A DNA stretch of 64,000 nt from Piliocolobus tephrosceles (GCF_002776525.5 NC_045441.1:89613298-89677297); one strand, 5' to 3'. Positions 1 through 13,528 are shown, counted from the stretch's first letter. A program made the numbers and translations. Notes: a model not told the origin generated them from the sequence alone.

Positions 1-1425
1 ACAACAATAATAATATTTTTCATAATATCAAAACTAAAAAGTATTTTATCTATTCACAAATGGTGCTAGAACAATTGGACATCCACATGCAAAAAAAATT
101 AACCTAGACACAGAGCTCATGCTTTATAAAAATTAACATAAAATGAATTAGAGACTTTAATCCAAAATGCCTAGTCATAGGAAATAACATAGGAGAAAAT
201 CTAGACAATTTGGGGGATAACCCCAAAGACACAGTCTATGAAAGGAAAAATCAATAAATTGGACTTCATTAAAATTACAACATTTCTGCTGTGAGAAAGA
301 CACTGTCAAAGAATAAAACTATAAGCCCCACAATCTGAGAAAAAAATATTTTCAAAAGACTTATAAAGGTCTGTTATCCAAACTATAAAAATAACTCTTA
401 AGGAATGCAAACTACAAATTTAAAAAATGAGCCAAAGACCTTAACAGACACCTTACCAAAGATGTATAGAAAGCATATGAAAAGATGTTCTATATCATAT
501 ACCATCAAGGAAATGCAAATGAAACAACAGTGATATACCCATACACACCTATTAGAATGACCAAAACCCAGAACACTGACACCACCAAATGCTGGAGAAG
601 ATGTGGAGCAACAGGAATGCTCATTCATTGCTGGGGAATGCAAAAAGGTACAGCCACTTTGGAAAACAGTTTAGCGATTTTACACAACATTAAATATGCT
701 CTTCCTATATGATTCCACAATCATGCTATTTAATATTTACCCAAAGGAATTAAAAACTCATGATCACAAAAAAAACCTGCCCATGGATGTTTATAGCAGC
801 TTAAGTCACAATTGCCAAGTCTTGGAAGCAACCAACAAGTCCCTCTGTAGATGAATGGATAAACTGTGGTTTATTGTTCAGACAATGGAATATTGTTCAG
901 TACTGAAAAGAATGAGCTATAAAGCTATGAAAGACACGAGAGGAATTTAAATACATACTAAATGAAAGAAAAAAATCTAAAAAGTCTATATCTACTTCAT
1001 TTCAACTATGTAACGTTAGGAAAAAGCAGAACTGTGGAAACAGCAAAAAGATTAGTGGCTGCCAGGGGTTTGGTGGGGAGAAGGAATCAATAGGCAGAAC
1101 ACAAAGGACTTGGGAGGCAGCAAAATAATCTATGATACTATAATGGTGGATGTATGTCATGTATTTTTCCAAACCCATGGAATGTACAACAAGAATGAAC
1201 CTTAATTTATATGTTGGACTTTGGGTGATACTGATGTATCATCATGTGTCATTGTAGGTGTATCAGTTGTAACAAATGTACTACCCTGGAAAGTGTTAAT
1301 AATGGGAGAAGCTATGTATGTCTGGGGGCAGGGTGTATACAGAAGATCTCTGTACCTTCCTCTCAATTTTGCTGTGAACCTAAAACTGCTCTAAAACCAA
1401 TCTTTTAAAAAATTATTAAAGTATT
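1..1425 (+). mobile_element. Old LINE-1 3' end (L1M type)
   Basis: The sequence reads like the last part of L1 ORF2 (remnants of the 'CWRRCG' and 'GNAKRYSHFGKQF'-like region near 590-680) followed by an L1M-style 3' UTR ending near 1370-1425 with the typical 'gctgtgaacctaaaactgct' run and an A-rich tail. Many stops and frameshifts show it is ancient. It continues off the left edge. It lies in sense orientation relative to PCLO, in what I infer to be a PCLO intron. Confidence 0.8.
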
Positions 1426-4400
1426 TTGGAATTAACATGCAAAATAACCAAGATACCTATAGGAAAACAAAAGCAACATTTTTGCTGCAGCAGAATCTAG
1501 TCTATCCTGACTTATACATGGATAAAGTTACCCTGCAAGGTATCAAGATATAAGGATAAAAATGTTCTGGTACTTGTACAAAATGAAAGGAATGATGGCA
1601 TAGTGTAAAAAGCACAGAGATAGATCCAGGAATACATGAGAACCAAAACTGGAATCACAAGTCAAATGGGACTGTCTAATAGATGGAATTGGGAGAATAC
1701 TTCCCTATAAAGAGAAAAAAAAATTCTGGATTCTTATCTAACCTCATATGCAATAGTGGCTCTTACATAAGTTCCTAGCAAGAATCAGCTGACATGTTCA
1801 AGAGGGTAGTTAAAAAGAATTTAATGAAATGAGCACTTACAAAGTAAAGAAGGTGAAAGGAACTAACTAGGGAAGATGAAGCAAGCACACAGGAACTAAC
1901 CGCAACAAAAAGCCATTACTACCCTTTGGTCTAATGAATCATGAGGAGGCAGGCTGTTGCCAGAATCCAGCAAGACCTATCGTCCATGTTGGAGGGGCTC
2001 CTGGATAAGAGCTACAGCCTTGTAGGAAGACATAGTCTCTGCAAAACAATGCCACAACAGACAGGATTGGATGAGAGAAGGATATAGGTACCCTGGGCTC
2101 TCTCCTCTTACCCTCAGATTTCTTGCTGGTAATTATTACTGAAACCCTGGAAGTCAGAAGGTAAGGAAACCTAGGTGATGAAGTTCATAGTGTTCTTCCT
2201 CTTGGGACAAAAGAAGGCAAGAGACTAATGAAGAAGGGAACTGAAGAGAGAGAGAAAAAAAGAATAGCACAAGTGGATTAAGAACAAATAATTGGGGTGG
2301 AATTTAGGGTTTGCTCTTTTATCTAGGATGACAGTTAAGGAAAAATAGGGTTGAGAAAGGATTTTACAGAATGGAACAGTAAAATATTCCTGTATGTTGC
2401 ATCTAAAGAAAGCATAAAACCAGTCAGTTAAAACTGCAAGGAGGATCACCTTTATTGCATTTTAAGAGTGATAAAATTAATTTAAGGACAAAGAAGGAGA
2501 AATGATGCAAGTAACCTAGTGGACCAGTGGAAACGTGTGACTGCCACCACTATTTACGTTCATTCAGGAGGTCTTCACAGGTTCACTCAGAGGTTCTCTG
2601 ACTGCAGGGTCACCACTATCCACTCCTGGGAGAAGCTGGAGGTAGGTCTACAGCTATTGGTAGCTTCCCTTTTACAGACACAGAGTATTTTTCCTCACAG
2701 GAGCTCTTAGTTTTTCCAACATTACACTTTTTTCTGGTTTGATTTGCTAAATGTATTATATGATGATGCTAATGTTATTCTGAGTTTAAAGAAGATATAT
2801 AGACCCACTACTTTTCCTGGGTGGGTACTCCGCTTTTGGATCCAAAGTCAATATAAATGCTTGGGAGTTCTAGCCAAGGCCTTTGGAACTCAGGAAACTA
2901 CTTTGTTTTGTTAACCTTGACTACTGTCTGGAAGGAGACTTTGCGAGCATGTTGGTCTATGATACCAGCTGTACTACCTCATTCCTGGGCTTTGTTGTCT
3001 TGCGGCTTTTAGAAATTATTTCAAAACTCTAGATGTTTTAAAAGTAATGTCCATTTAAAATTTCAGGTCTTCCTCTGTAATAGTGAAACATTTTTGTTGT
3101 TGTTGTCTCCCATAAAATAATAAGAGACATTCCCTAATTAAAAAAATTGAAAGAGATCTGGTTATTTTCAGACACAGTAAAATAAATGCTAAGAAGCACA
3201 TACCAAAAGGACAAAAATGCCAAAAAAAAAAAAAAAAACACTGAAGGAGATCAATCAGAAAAAGCTTTTTTATTCTGCTTAAAATTGTGTTCTTTCTGGC
3301 TTTATCTCAGAGAGAAAGGATTTCTTTATGTAACAGAATAGAGAGAGAATGTGCAGGCTTGTCCTACTTTCACAGAACTTTTAAATCTTATTAGGCCAGA
3401 ATGCCTGCCTTATTGTATAAAATATCTCCTTGAATCTGGGTTATTTCAAATAAAGGTATTAATGAAAGCTTCCAGAATGCTTCCTTGGGGGAAAAAAAAA
3501 ATAATGAAAACACTTTTAAAATGCCTCTTCCCTCAGCCCCCAGTTAGCCCTAAAACATGAGAATATGCTAGGAGGCCACCCATAGCTTTGAATAATACAG
3601 GCTCTGATATACATATAAATAAACATGAAATCAATAGATTGACAATCATTTATTTTGGGTAAAACCATAGATTTGAAAAAATATATCCGAAATATCTCTC
3701 ATCAATGGCCTCAGCTTAGTAGTGTAGGACAAGCATGGGTTTTTGATTTAGAGCTGATAAATTACTTTCTTCCAAAAGAGGTGGAAATGGTATCTACCTT
3801 GTAGGATTGCTGGAAAGATTAGAGAAATAACACAAATTTGTTTATTAAACATCTAATATAGACTAGTTGACTTTTCTATGGGCTAAAAAGACAAAGATAA
3901 ATAAGGGACAGTCCTTTAAAGGCTGTAGATGGAATATATAAAACATCTGATGAGCAAGCGTTGTTCAATGAATGAAATATATTGTTGTTACCATTTGAGT
4001 CAATTGTAACTCCCTACATAAAACAAACAAACAAAAAAGGAAGTATGCTTTCATAAACTAATGTTTTGGAAAGGAAATGGGTAAGCATTTATTCCCTGTC
4101 CTGATTGCACCTCAACTTTCCAGAATACACTCCCCACAAATCCTGGGTCCCCAATTCCCCACTTTATACACATACTAATGCTAATCTCCCCATAAATTGC
4201 CAGTCCTGTCTCCCCAACATCTACATACCTAGGAGTACAAACATGAATTTGGCCCAAAATTATTATCACATAATAAATAGATCACCACAATTTTGCCAAT
4301 AATCCTGGGCTATCTCAATGGAAACATTTAATCTAGTTGTGTGACCTTTGTCAGTTAGTCAGTCTCCTTTTCTTAAAGTGAGGGTAGTAATATATACTGT

Positions 4401-6924
4401 ATTTAAAATGGTTGATTAAAAAAAACAGGATAAAATGGCAGAAGTTTACATGTTATTCTTCAAGTGATTCAATTGGTATTTGTCATTGACAATAGTGTAA
4501 TATCCACTTGATTACAGAGGAGTTTATACTATGAGAGAGTGGAAAATTACATTTTTTGAAAAATTTGAAGGGTGAAAATTCTTTTTAACTTGAAATCTAA
4601 ATCCAGTGAGTTGCACTCTAAATAAATAATCTATATTTGAACCTAAAGAACTTAATAAATTCTGTCTTAGGAATTCTCTTTATAACTCTTCAATCAGTAT
4701 GTGCTAGTAAAAACTGGACTCAAACATTTACAGTCATCTGTTAGATACATAGGAAAAAAAGGGATCTGAATAAGGGAGCTAGTTAGTGGCTCCATTTTCA
4801 TACAAATTTCATTGCATAAGCAGGCTAATTTATCCAAGCCAAACTTACAAGATCTTAAGATCAAGGTATGTTTATTTTACAATAAAATCTAACATACTAT
4901 AGAATAAAATAAATTACCTACATTCTGCTTCCCTCTTTCAAACACACAGTAACTAGGATAAACCTTTAAAAAAATATAGTTCTTCATTCCTTCTATGTTG
5001 TCCTACACATAAACTGCTCTGTAGAGGTAAGAAACTTTGTCCAGAAAACATATTTCTGGGAATTAAATTTAAAACATATCAGCAGCTTTAATACAGCCTT
5101 TGTAAAACAATTATACACCAGAAGATAAAATCCAGTGCAAATAAGATTATCAGATTTTTTTTTTTTTTAATCGAGTAGCTTGCTTTGCTACTCGAGGATA
5201 TGGTATACAGAAAAGGAAAGCACTAATTGTAGATAATTCTTGAGTACCAGAGTCAGAAGGCCTTTGACCTTTTAGAGGAGAGATACAATTGCAGCATATT
5301 AGGTAAAATTATTATAGACCCCAGGGTAATGTTAATACACCTCATTGGAAATTATACAGAAAGACTAGTGAATAGGACAAATTATAGAGAGCTGACTTTC
5401 TCTAATAGATTCAGCAAAGTGAAAAATGTCCTTCTTTTTTTTTTTTTTTTCGAAATTTCCATTAAAATCTACCGAATATTTGAATACAAGATCTTGTTGG
5501 TTTTTTATTTACTCTGAATGAACTGAGCAATTAACCTAATGTTTTCTAGGCATAAATTGTCAAGTGCTTCTAATGGTCTTCCATTGCATCAAAAATTTTG
5601 TAAGAAAAAAGACAATTGTGTGAGATGATGGGTTTATTTCTTAGCTTGATTTAAACATTCCAGATGGTAAACACGTATCAAACATCACATTGTACTCCAT
5701 GAATATCTAGAATTATTATTTGTCAACTGAAAATCTAATTTTCTAAAAAAGAATAAGGGAATATGGAGAAATAAAAAGAATTAATGCTCATTGAGTAATT
5801 ATCATTTCAGGGTTTGTTCTAACAGTTTACCTTTGTAATTTTGGCATTTGATCATCACTTTCATTACCTAGGCTTGAAACTGGTACAATAGAAACCATAA
5901 AAGGAAGGAAAATCAAATTGCACATGAGAGAATATACATCACTACTTTGGCTATTAACAGGTATTTGGGCATTAATAAGACTTTCCATAATGACTGGGTT
6001 TGAAAACTAAGTAAATCAACACAATTATTTAGAGCAGAAGATTTAATGACTTGCCTGCCATCTCACAGGGCTAGAAGTCAGAATTCCTGGTTTTTAAAAC
6101 CCATCTTAATTCTTCATTAGACTGTTTATAGATTTGGAATAAGTGATGGGAGCTAAGTAACAAATTATGAGGTGATAGACTGTCACGGCTAAATATCCAT
6201 CTTATCAGACATCAATTCAGACTTCATTAGCTAACACCAATGACCTATCTCATTGCTGTGTGGTATTTATTAGTGAAAATTCACAAATGCAGTGTAATGG
6301 GATGAGAATTTTATTCACTCTTTGCTTTTTTTCTTACACAGACTTTTCTTTTACAAGGCACCATTCTTTCCTTTTCTCTTCCACATTGTATTCATTTCCA
6401 GGTACTTAAAACTTGCCTCTAGAGAGACTTTTGCCTAAAACGGTCTTGCACTGGTAAAAGCTGCGGAGGTTGCAATAGAATTCTTAGAATTCTGAGAGAT
6501 AGTAAACTCACTTTATACTATGCCCAGTTAAGTGTTACAGATACCAATAATGTAACAAAAAAGAAATATCTTCTCAATTAATATTCACTTTTCATGTTTT
6601 AGCAATTTCACATAATGATGAATATTTCAAAAATAGTATTGCTGTGTTTATTGTTTAATCTAAACAATTTTCATAATTGACCTAATGTGCCTATGTAGAC
6701 AATAACTTCTGGAAGACATCTTCCGTTGTTTAAACAATTTAAAGAGTTGCTTACTATGCCATCTCCTCTTTCTAAAGTCCAGTATGTGGCTAAAATCAAA
6801 GAGCAAAATAGCCTCTATAAACTCTTTTATTCTGATACTGTGTTACAAAAATGTTTTAAAGAGAATATTCCCATGAAGTCAGTGTTTTCACAATCTTATT
6901 CACGGAAAATCTAAGGTGGCCATG
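1426..6924. other. Intronic stretch, no gene recognised
   Basis: AT-rich unique-looking sequence, presumably PCLO intron. The only local features I see are an A17 tract near 3222, a fragment resembling MIR near 4315-4400, T-tracts near 5156 and 5436, and the small hairpin at 5171-5195. The ORF-like stretch 2519-2710 ends at a GT-containing junction but has no convincing acceptor or protein similarity, so I do not call it an exon. Confidence 0.5.
5171..5195. repeat. Perfect 9-bp hairpin beside a T-tract
   Basis: Positions 5171-5179 are the exact reverse complement of 5187-5195, with a 7-nt loop. The hairpin follows a 12-14 base T-run, so on the minus strand a stem-loop is followed by a poly-A. 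It contains an XhoI-type CTCGAG. Confidence 0.75.
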
Positions 6925-7090
6925 AGAGAATGGAGCCTTAGACTTAAAATCAGAAGACCTAGATTAAAATTCAGCCTGGGCCATTTAACAACTTGGCAAG
7001 TTACTTAAAATACCCAAATCACTTTTTACTCATGTGTAAAATAGAAATTATACCAACCTATGTCTTTTTATGAAATGATGAGATTGTATT
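6925..7090 (+). mobile_element. MIR SINE
   Basis: Shows the MIR order of motifs: 'gagccttagactt...cagaagacctagatt', then the loss-of-signal 'aacttggcaagttactt', then a 'tgtaaaatagaaat...' segment equivalent to the MIR 'gtaaaatggggata' core. Diverged, as expected of this ancient tRNA-derived family. Confidence 0.65.
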
Positions 7091-7581
7091 CTGTTCATCG
7101 TAATGTTATCCTAAAATATATTTCTCTATAAATACAAATTAGATAGCTAGAGAGAGAGGTATGTGTACAAATGTATGCATATAGAGACCACATACACATA
7201 TTTTTCAAAGATAAAATATATAGAAACTTTCTATCTGAGAAAATTCAAAAGTGAGAAGGCCATTGCATATATTGAGAATAAAGCACCAGAAAGTGATTTA
7301 AGAAATGCTCTGGAAGATAAAAATAAGCCAATTTGACAATTACATTAGTAGAAACACTTTAGCTAAAGAGAAAGCAGTAATCAATTTTGTTAGTGTAGAA
7401 TTAAATTATTCATGTTCATCATCAAAAAATGATATTTTAAATTCATAAAATATTTTAAGGAAAGAACAAATGAATGAGTTAATTTCAATAAATATTTTAG
7501 CCATATTACTTTATTTAAAATTTTCACTAAGTTTAAGAGACAAAATTTAAAATATTGAGGTTGAATAATTATACATTTTAA

Positions 7582-7584
<3 letters not shown>

Positions 7585-7620
<36 letters not shown>

Positions 7621-7803
7621 GTGTCTTCCGACAACCCCCAAAACCGTGAAAAGAGGAACCAACCACAAGAAAAAAAACCCCCACCACAGGACAACACAAA
7701 CANNNNNNNNNNNNNNNNNNNNNNNNNNNNNNNNNNNNNNNNNNNNNNNNNNNNNNNNNNNNNNNNNNNNNNNNNNNNNNNNNNNNNNNNNNNNNNNNNN
7801 NNG

Positions 7804-7835
<32 letters not shown>

Positions 7836-8117
7836 GAGACAGAGTCTTACTCTGTCACCCTGGCCAGAGTGCAGTGGCACGATCCTGGCTCACTAAAACC
7901 TCTGCCTCCCAGGTTCAAGCGATTCTCGTGACTTAGCTTCCCGAGGAGCTGGGATTACAGGCTCACTCCACCGTGCCTGGCTAATTTTTGTATTTTTAGT
8001 AAAGACAGGCTTTTGCTATGTTGGCCAGGCTGGTCTCGAACTCCTGTCCTCAAATGATCCATCCACTTGTGCCTCCCAAAGTGCTGGGATTACAGGTGTG
8101 AGCCACCGTGCCCAGCC
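7585..8117 (-). mobile_element. Alu (antisense) with a sequence gap in its poly-T
   Basis: An antisense Alu body runs from about 7836 to 8117 (GAGACAGAGTCT... to ...GTGCCCAGCC). Its tail appears twice: T31 at 7585-7615 and T28 at 7808-7835, on either side of 100 N. The same 7-bp word TAATACT occurs at 7579-7585 and at 8118-8124, exactly as a target-site duplication would, so both T-runs most likely belong to one Alu tail. Bases 7616-7702 between the first T-run and the Ns look like poor-quality read end. Confidence 0.85.
7703..7802. other. Assembly gap (100 N)
   Basis: Exactly 100 undetermined bases, the conventional size for a gap of unknown length. It sits inside the poly-T tail of an Alu. 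Confidence 0.99.
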
Positions 8118-8236
8118 TAATACTATATTTTAATTTTAAATTTTATCAATTGATTCTCTGTTTTAAAATGTGAGTAAGTTCTCTTCCACTTTCTTTTTTC
8201 ATTATTTTATTAATTGTCTGGATTTCATCTTCAAGT

Positions 8237-8310
8237 CCTTCCTCCCTCCCTGTCTCTTTCTCCCTTCCCTCCTCCCTCCTTTTTTCCTTTCTTTCCTTCT
8301 TTCTTTCACT
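8237..8310. repeat. (CCTT/CTTT)n low-complexity pyrimidine tract
   Basis: Dominated by ccttcctccctccctg and ctttctttccttctttcttt units on the + strand. Confidence 0.85.
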
Positions 8311-10090
8311 CAGTCATTGCTGTATCCTCTGCCATAGTCTTATATATTTCAGAATGACTTTCTCTTATACATCAATATATCTTTCAGAGAGCTTATTTCT
8401 TTTTCTCCTGAATCCTTTTAAGAATGATTCCTGTATTCTTGAAGTATAATATTAAATGGGATATATCAGTGTATCAACTCATCAATATATCCAGGAATAT
8501 AGGATGCTCTTTTGGTTCACAGATTTATTCTTCTGTTATTTTGGAGAAATAATTTGATATTTTAAAATAGATACTATTTTCTATTCTGCTGAACTTACTT
8601 TTTCTGAGAAACCATTAACCATATGATTGTTTTCTTCTCTATACCTCAATCTTTGTTCTCTACCTTTATTCTCTATGTTCTCCATATTATCTTCTTTCTT
8701 TCCTCTATGTCAATAATCTTAATTTCTATCTTATCTTATTTTTTTCCATGATGTTTGTACTTCATTAATAGTTTTAAAATGTGATTATTAGTGTCTTTAG
8801 ATCGGGCATCTCCATTTTCATCTCATATATTGTCATCTCATTTTTAACCATGACTTTTTAACCATGACTTCTACATCCTCCATCCCTTCCTCTTCTCCTT
8901 CTCTCTGTTCTTAAGTTGTAGATTTGTGCCACATTATAGGATAAATACCTTCTCTAGAGTAGGATTAATTTTTATTCTTTTAATACAACCAAAGAAGCAT
9001 AAGTTTCAGGACACCAGGAGACCAGAAGGCTGGTCAAAGCATTTTCTAATGCCATTTCACTCTTTATCCAAACCATATTATAAAACATCATCACATGTCC
9101 TCTGTGTGTGGGGGGGATTTTTGTTTGTTTGTTTGTTTGCTTGTTTTGTTCAAAGGCTCAAGCAGATCTGGAGCTGCCGCCCAACCTGCAAACATGGAGG
9201 ATTTTGCCTCCATCTATGTATTTGCTTCAAAAGACAAAAACATAACAGACCTATAAAAGGTCAGATATAAGAGATAGCAATGGACCCACAATTAATGCAA
9301 CCACCTGCTTTGAGACAACCTCAGTAAGCACGTCCTTTTTTCCTTTAGTAGCAAAGAACAAGCTGGTTCAATCTTTGAACAGAGAGAAACTTATAAAAAA
9401 AATTTCACAAGAATCACACTGTGAGGCCTGTGAAGTTAAGCATTCCAAGAAAGAAACAAGAAATGTGATGACTTGAGAACTTCAATTAGCAAGTTTTTAA
9501 TTCCACTTTTCTCCCCAAGTGAGAAGGTGAAAAACAACAAATTTCACATATGCGGTGTGTTGAGATTTTAGGTCTGTAACAGAAGACTATGACCTATAAA
9601 AGTGAATTTCTCCCAGATAAAATTTGTCTCGCTATTCTATTTCATCATGATCATTAGTGTGATGAATTCTATTCACAACTACTATTGACTCCAAATAGCA
9701 AGAGAGAAATTTCCTTGACTCCCCCCCTTCCATGTTAGAATCTTCTTTTTCCTTCCCTCCCAGGTATGGTTTGAGAGATTGAGGAGTAGCTATCTACTTT
9801 TCTATGGCTTTAAAGGAAAGAGTGAGAGTTGCCTTATAGACAGATTTGCCACCTTATTTAACTAGGTTTTTTGCTCCCTCTTTTACCATTTGATTAAATG
9901 TTTTCTGTCAGTGTTCACTCAATCAAGCTGAGGTGCATGTTATTCCTATGAAAAGATATGCTAAGCTTTACATATGTCTCCTACTTCATCTTGGAACTCC
10001 AGTAATGGGGAGGCATGGCTGTTTTTCCTGATTCTACTGAAACTCTTGCATCTTCATAGTGATAAGCCAAGGTTGCCACTCTCAAAGGTT
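8311..10090. other. Intronic stretch, no gene recognised
   Basis: AT-rich; parts of 8330-8900 have the T-rich style of an old antisense L1 but I cannot place them firmly. A (TTTG)n-like run lies near 9120-9150. The open frame 8926-9270 has no recognisable protein feature. Confidence 0.4.
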
Positions 10091-10100
10091 TATTTTGATT

Positions 10101-10399
10101 GATTTATTTATTTATTTTAAGATGGAGTCTCGCTCTGTCGCCCAGGCAGGAGTGCAGTGGCGTGATCTCGGCTCACTGCAAGCTTCGCCTCCCGGGTTCA
10201 CGCCATTCTCCTGCCTCAGCCTCCTGAGTAGCTGGGACTACAGGTGCCCGCCACCACGCCCGGCTAATTTTTTGTATTTTTAGTAGAGACGGGGTTTCAC
10301 TGTGTTACCCAGGATGGTCTGGATCTCCTGACCTCGTGATCCGCCCGCGTCGGTCTCCCAAAGGACTGGGATTACAGGCGTGAGCCACCATGCCAGGCC
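10101..10399 (-). mobile_element. AluY, antisense
   Basis: Full-length antisense Alu with AluY-type positions ('gggttcacgccattctcctgcctcag' region and 'acctcgtgatccgcccg'). It is flanked by a perfect 10-bp target-site duplication TATTTTGATT at 10091-10100 and 10400-10409. It is the least diverged Alu in the window and points to a catarrhine genome. Confidence 0.92.
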
Positions 10400-11079
10400 T
10401 ATTTTGATTTTTTTCTAGGGCTGGCTACTCTCATTGTTCATCTACTTCCCTATGATGGGGGATTTAGTAATAATTCTTAGGGCTGCTTTGTCAATTCATT
10501 TCTCGTTTCCTGACAAGATTTTGTGATATTGTTGTACTCAAGAATGCTGCTAATTTGTACCTTACCAGAAACTGCCTTTTCATTCCTAGACATCTCTTCT
10601 TTGGATTTTCTGTTCAGAGACTATAGCCTATTCCTTGCTTTGTTAGTACTGATTAACATTTTCCTACATTTTAGTTTTTTTTCTGCTTACCCTCCCCCCG
10701 CCAAATTCTCTAGATATTGAAGAAGGGAGATCTTAAGATCTCTCATTTTCTCATTTTTATTTTAGAGATTCTTTACTTTCCTGTGAAGGTCCTTTTAAAA
10801 AAGAGAGCTTTTAACGGGCTTGTTTATGATTATGTAAAATGGTTAAGGAACCAGAACTGAATTTGCCCTGGCAAATTCAAAGAAACATAAAAGGTGAGAT
10901 TTGTAGTTTCCCATCTGTCAAGAATGTATAAAGAAAATGTGAGTCAATTAGTATTAGGGTATATTCATGACACCAGACGTTTTATACCAAATCATTGAGA
11001 GGATAGTAGTGTTGCAGTTAAGAGAGCACATGTCATTTCTAAATATGAATGTTAAGAAGCCACGTGATGTTGACTAAAT

Positions 11080-12740
11080 TCACTATTAAGTTTTCTATTT
11101 TGTTGATGGGTTTTATCAAAGTACCAGAATTTTTATTTATTATCTACTTTTTTTCTGTTCTCTACTTTATTAATTTTAGTGGACATCTTTATTATTTCCT
11201 TTCTTGTACTTTTGTTTTACTTTGTTGTTCCTTTCTAGATTTTGAGTTGGAATTTAAACCAATTGTACTTTTTATTTTTTATTGATAGCAGATAGAAGAA
11301 TATGTGTATTTTCTAATCATTACTTGAAATGATATAGGAGTTTAAAGCTATTTATTTTCATGTGATCATTTCTTTAACTCTTACAGATTCTGATATATAG
11401 TGTTTTATTATCATTATTTTTCAGAGTATTTTTCCATTCACCCAAAAGTTGGTTAGTTGAAAGCCATTGAGCGTATTATCACATAATGTTGATAATAGCT
11501 TCATTTTATAGAACTCACTAATGTCGTCTTTGTAACTCAATATATGATCAATTTTTGAATATGTTCCATAGATGACTGAGAAAAAGGTATATTCGTTATT
11601 ATCAGGGTATAGTGTTTGATATATATCCATGAGATCTACTTTATTGATTATAGTGTCTCAATATTTTATCTAGTTTTTTAGTTCACTTGCCTTGTCTTAT
11701 AATGTTAATATCGCATTATTATCATCTTTACTCCTTGTTAAATCCTCTACATCCTTACATCTTACTTTGCAGTTTCAACTTTACATAAGTGGTACATGGA
11801 TATTGATAAATGTTGTGTCTTCATTATGATTTATGAATTTCTATTTTCATACAATGTCTTTCTTTGTCTTGTTTCCTGCATTTTAGCCTGAATTCTGTTT
11901 TACCTGATAATAAGATCTCAACCTCTGCACTCTTATTGATTCCGTATGCCTGACATACTTGCCAATATCTGTGTTTTTTACTATTTGGAACAAAACTAGT
12001 TGTATTTCTTGTACATAGTATAGAACTAGGCTTTGCTTTATGAGCCAATCTGAAAAAAATTTTAAAATAGGCTAGCTAAAACTTACTCCTATTTAGTGAT
12101 ATAATAGATATGCTTGATCTCAACTCTGCATTTTATTTTATAATCATTGTATATATTATGTCATATTTATGATATTTCTCCACTTGACCTCTGAGTTTTT
12201 AAATTTTCTTTTGGAATTAAGAAATTTTTGTATCATTGTTCTAAAGGTGTTCCTTTTATTTATAGTTTTTATAATGTCTAACTCCTGTTTCTCTTACATG
12301 ACCATTGACTACCTGGTTTGTTAGTTTTAAATGGCATCCTTTATTTCCTATTACCTATACAAAAATCAATTATCCCATTCTGCTTTCCTGTTTCTCTCTC
12401 CCTTCTTTATTCATTAATTTTTAGTTTCATACTTTATACTGTCAGAAATATAACATTTCCATACTATTCTTCCACTAACCTATGTACTGCTCAATCTTCA
12501 TTCTATAATTAATTATATTGAATAATTACCATCAGTCCTTTTGCTGAAGTTTCTCTAGTTGTCTCTTGGATTTGATAAAATGCATCTTATGTACTTCTCA
12601 GAGAGTCAAACTTTATGAAGTATTCCCTGAGTTCTTTCATGCTGAAAATTATAGGCGTGATACTTGAAAGACAGTTTAGCTGGATATAAAATCTTTGACT
12701 TAGAGTTTCTTGAAAGTAAACCTCTCTCTACTGTGGACTA
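11080..12740 (-). mobile_element. Old LINE-1 fragment, antisense
   Basis: On the + strand the text follows the antisense L1 ORF2 pattern: 'tgttgatgggttttatcaaagtaccag...tctgttctctactttatta...tttattatttcctttcttg', later 'gaatatgttccatag...gataaaaaggtatattc', and near 12660 'agctggatataaaatctttgactta'. Heavily mutated, no intact frame. Element ends are approximate. Confidence 0.7.
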
Positions 12741-13114
12741 ACTATCTGTAATCATTGGCTCATGAATTACTATTTAATTCTATCTAGAAGATTTGTATTT
12801 TAGTTTATAAAACACATAGAAGAGAATTTTGTCAGTTTTTGGGCTACAGTATTAATTCTTTGACAAAGGAAGAGAGTGAGGAGAGATATGTTATAGATAT
12901 TTTTCCACATGTAAGGGTATATCTGGACTTACAAAATTTAAGTTAATTTAATCAAACAGTTGCTTAATCTAGAAAAGAATACATGTATCAGTTATATTCC
13001 CAAAATGTTACAAAATTAAATCAAAATGATCAAATAACTATAGCCTAATATTTTTACAACTTTATTCACAGTGTTTTGTTATTTCATTTCTTTCAAAAAT
13101 TACTCAACTATACT

Positions 13115-13525
13115 CTATAACAGTGGTTCTCAAAATGTGGTTCACAGACCTCCATGGTTCCCCAAGACTTTTTAAGTTCATAAAGTCACAATTATTTTCA
13201 AAATACACTGAAATTATTTACCTTTTTCACTTGGTTGACATTTATATTGGTAGTGCAAAGTAATAGTGCACGAAAGTGCTAGGAACTTATTTCCAATTAA
13301 GGCAAAGGCAAGAAACTGTGCTAGTAGATACTTTATTTATTTACCAACATGTTCTTACAGGGAAAAATACGCCAGTTTCACTTAAGGGTATCCTCAATGA
13401 ATCAGTTCAACTGTTTAAAAATCTAAATCCTTCAGTGCATTTCTTTCTAATATTCATGTGATTAAATAGGAAAAATTCTTAAAGCACTTATGACACATAC
13501 CAAAATATAATGGTTGACTTAAGAA
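13115..13525 (+). mobile_element. hAT-Charlie-like DNA transposon fragment
   Basis: Begins with 'cagtggttctcaaaatgtggttcacagacc', a typical end of hAT (Charlie-group) fossils, and continues into a transposase remnant: the frame 13276-13461 includes MPVSLK-like 'TPVSLKGILNESVQLF', which corresponds to the vertebrate hAT/ZBED transposase segment preceding the C-terminal dimerisation part. After 13461 the frame is broken. Subfamily not assigned. Confidence 0.6.
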
Positions 13526-13528
13526 GTC

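Noticed and set aside
2519..2710. Possible upstream PCLO exon with 'gaggtaggt' donor
   Set aside because: No credible acceptor at the 5' side and no similarity to piccolo or any other protein I know.
7614..7896. Open frames across the N gap
   Set aside because: They consist of undetermined residues and homopolymer Lys/Phe from the Alu poly-T.
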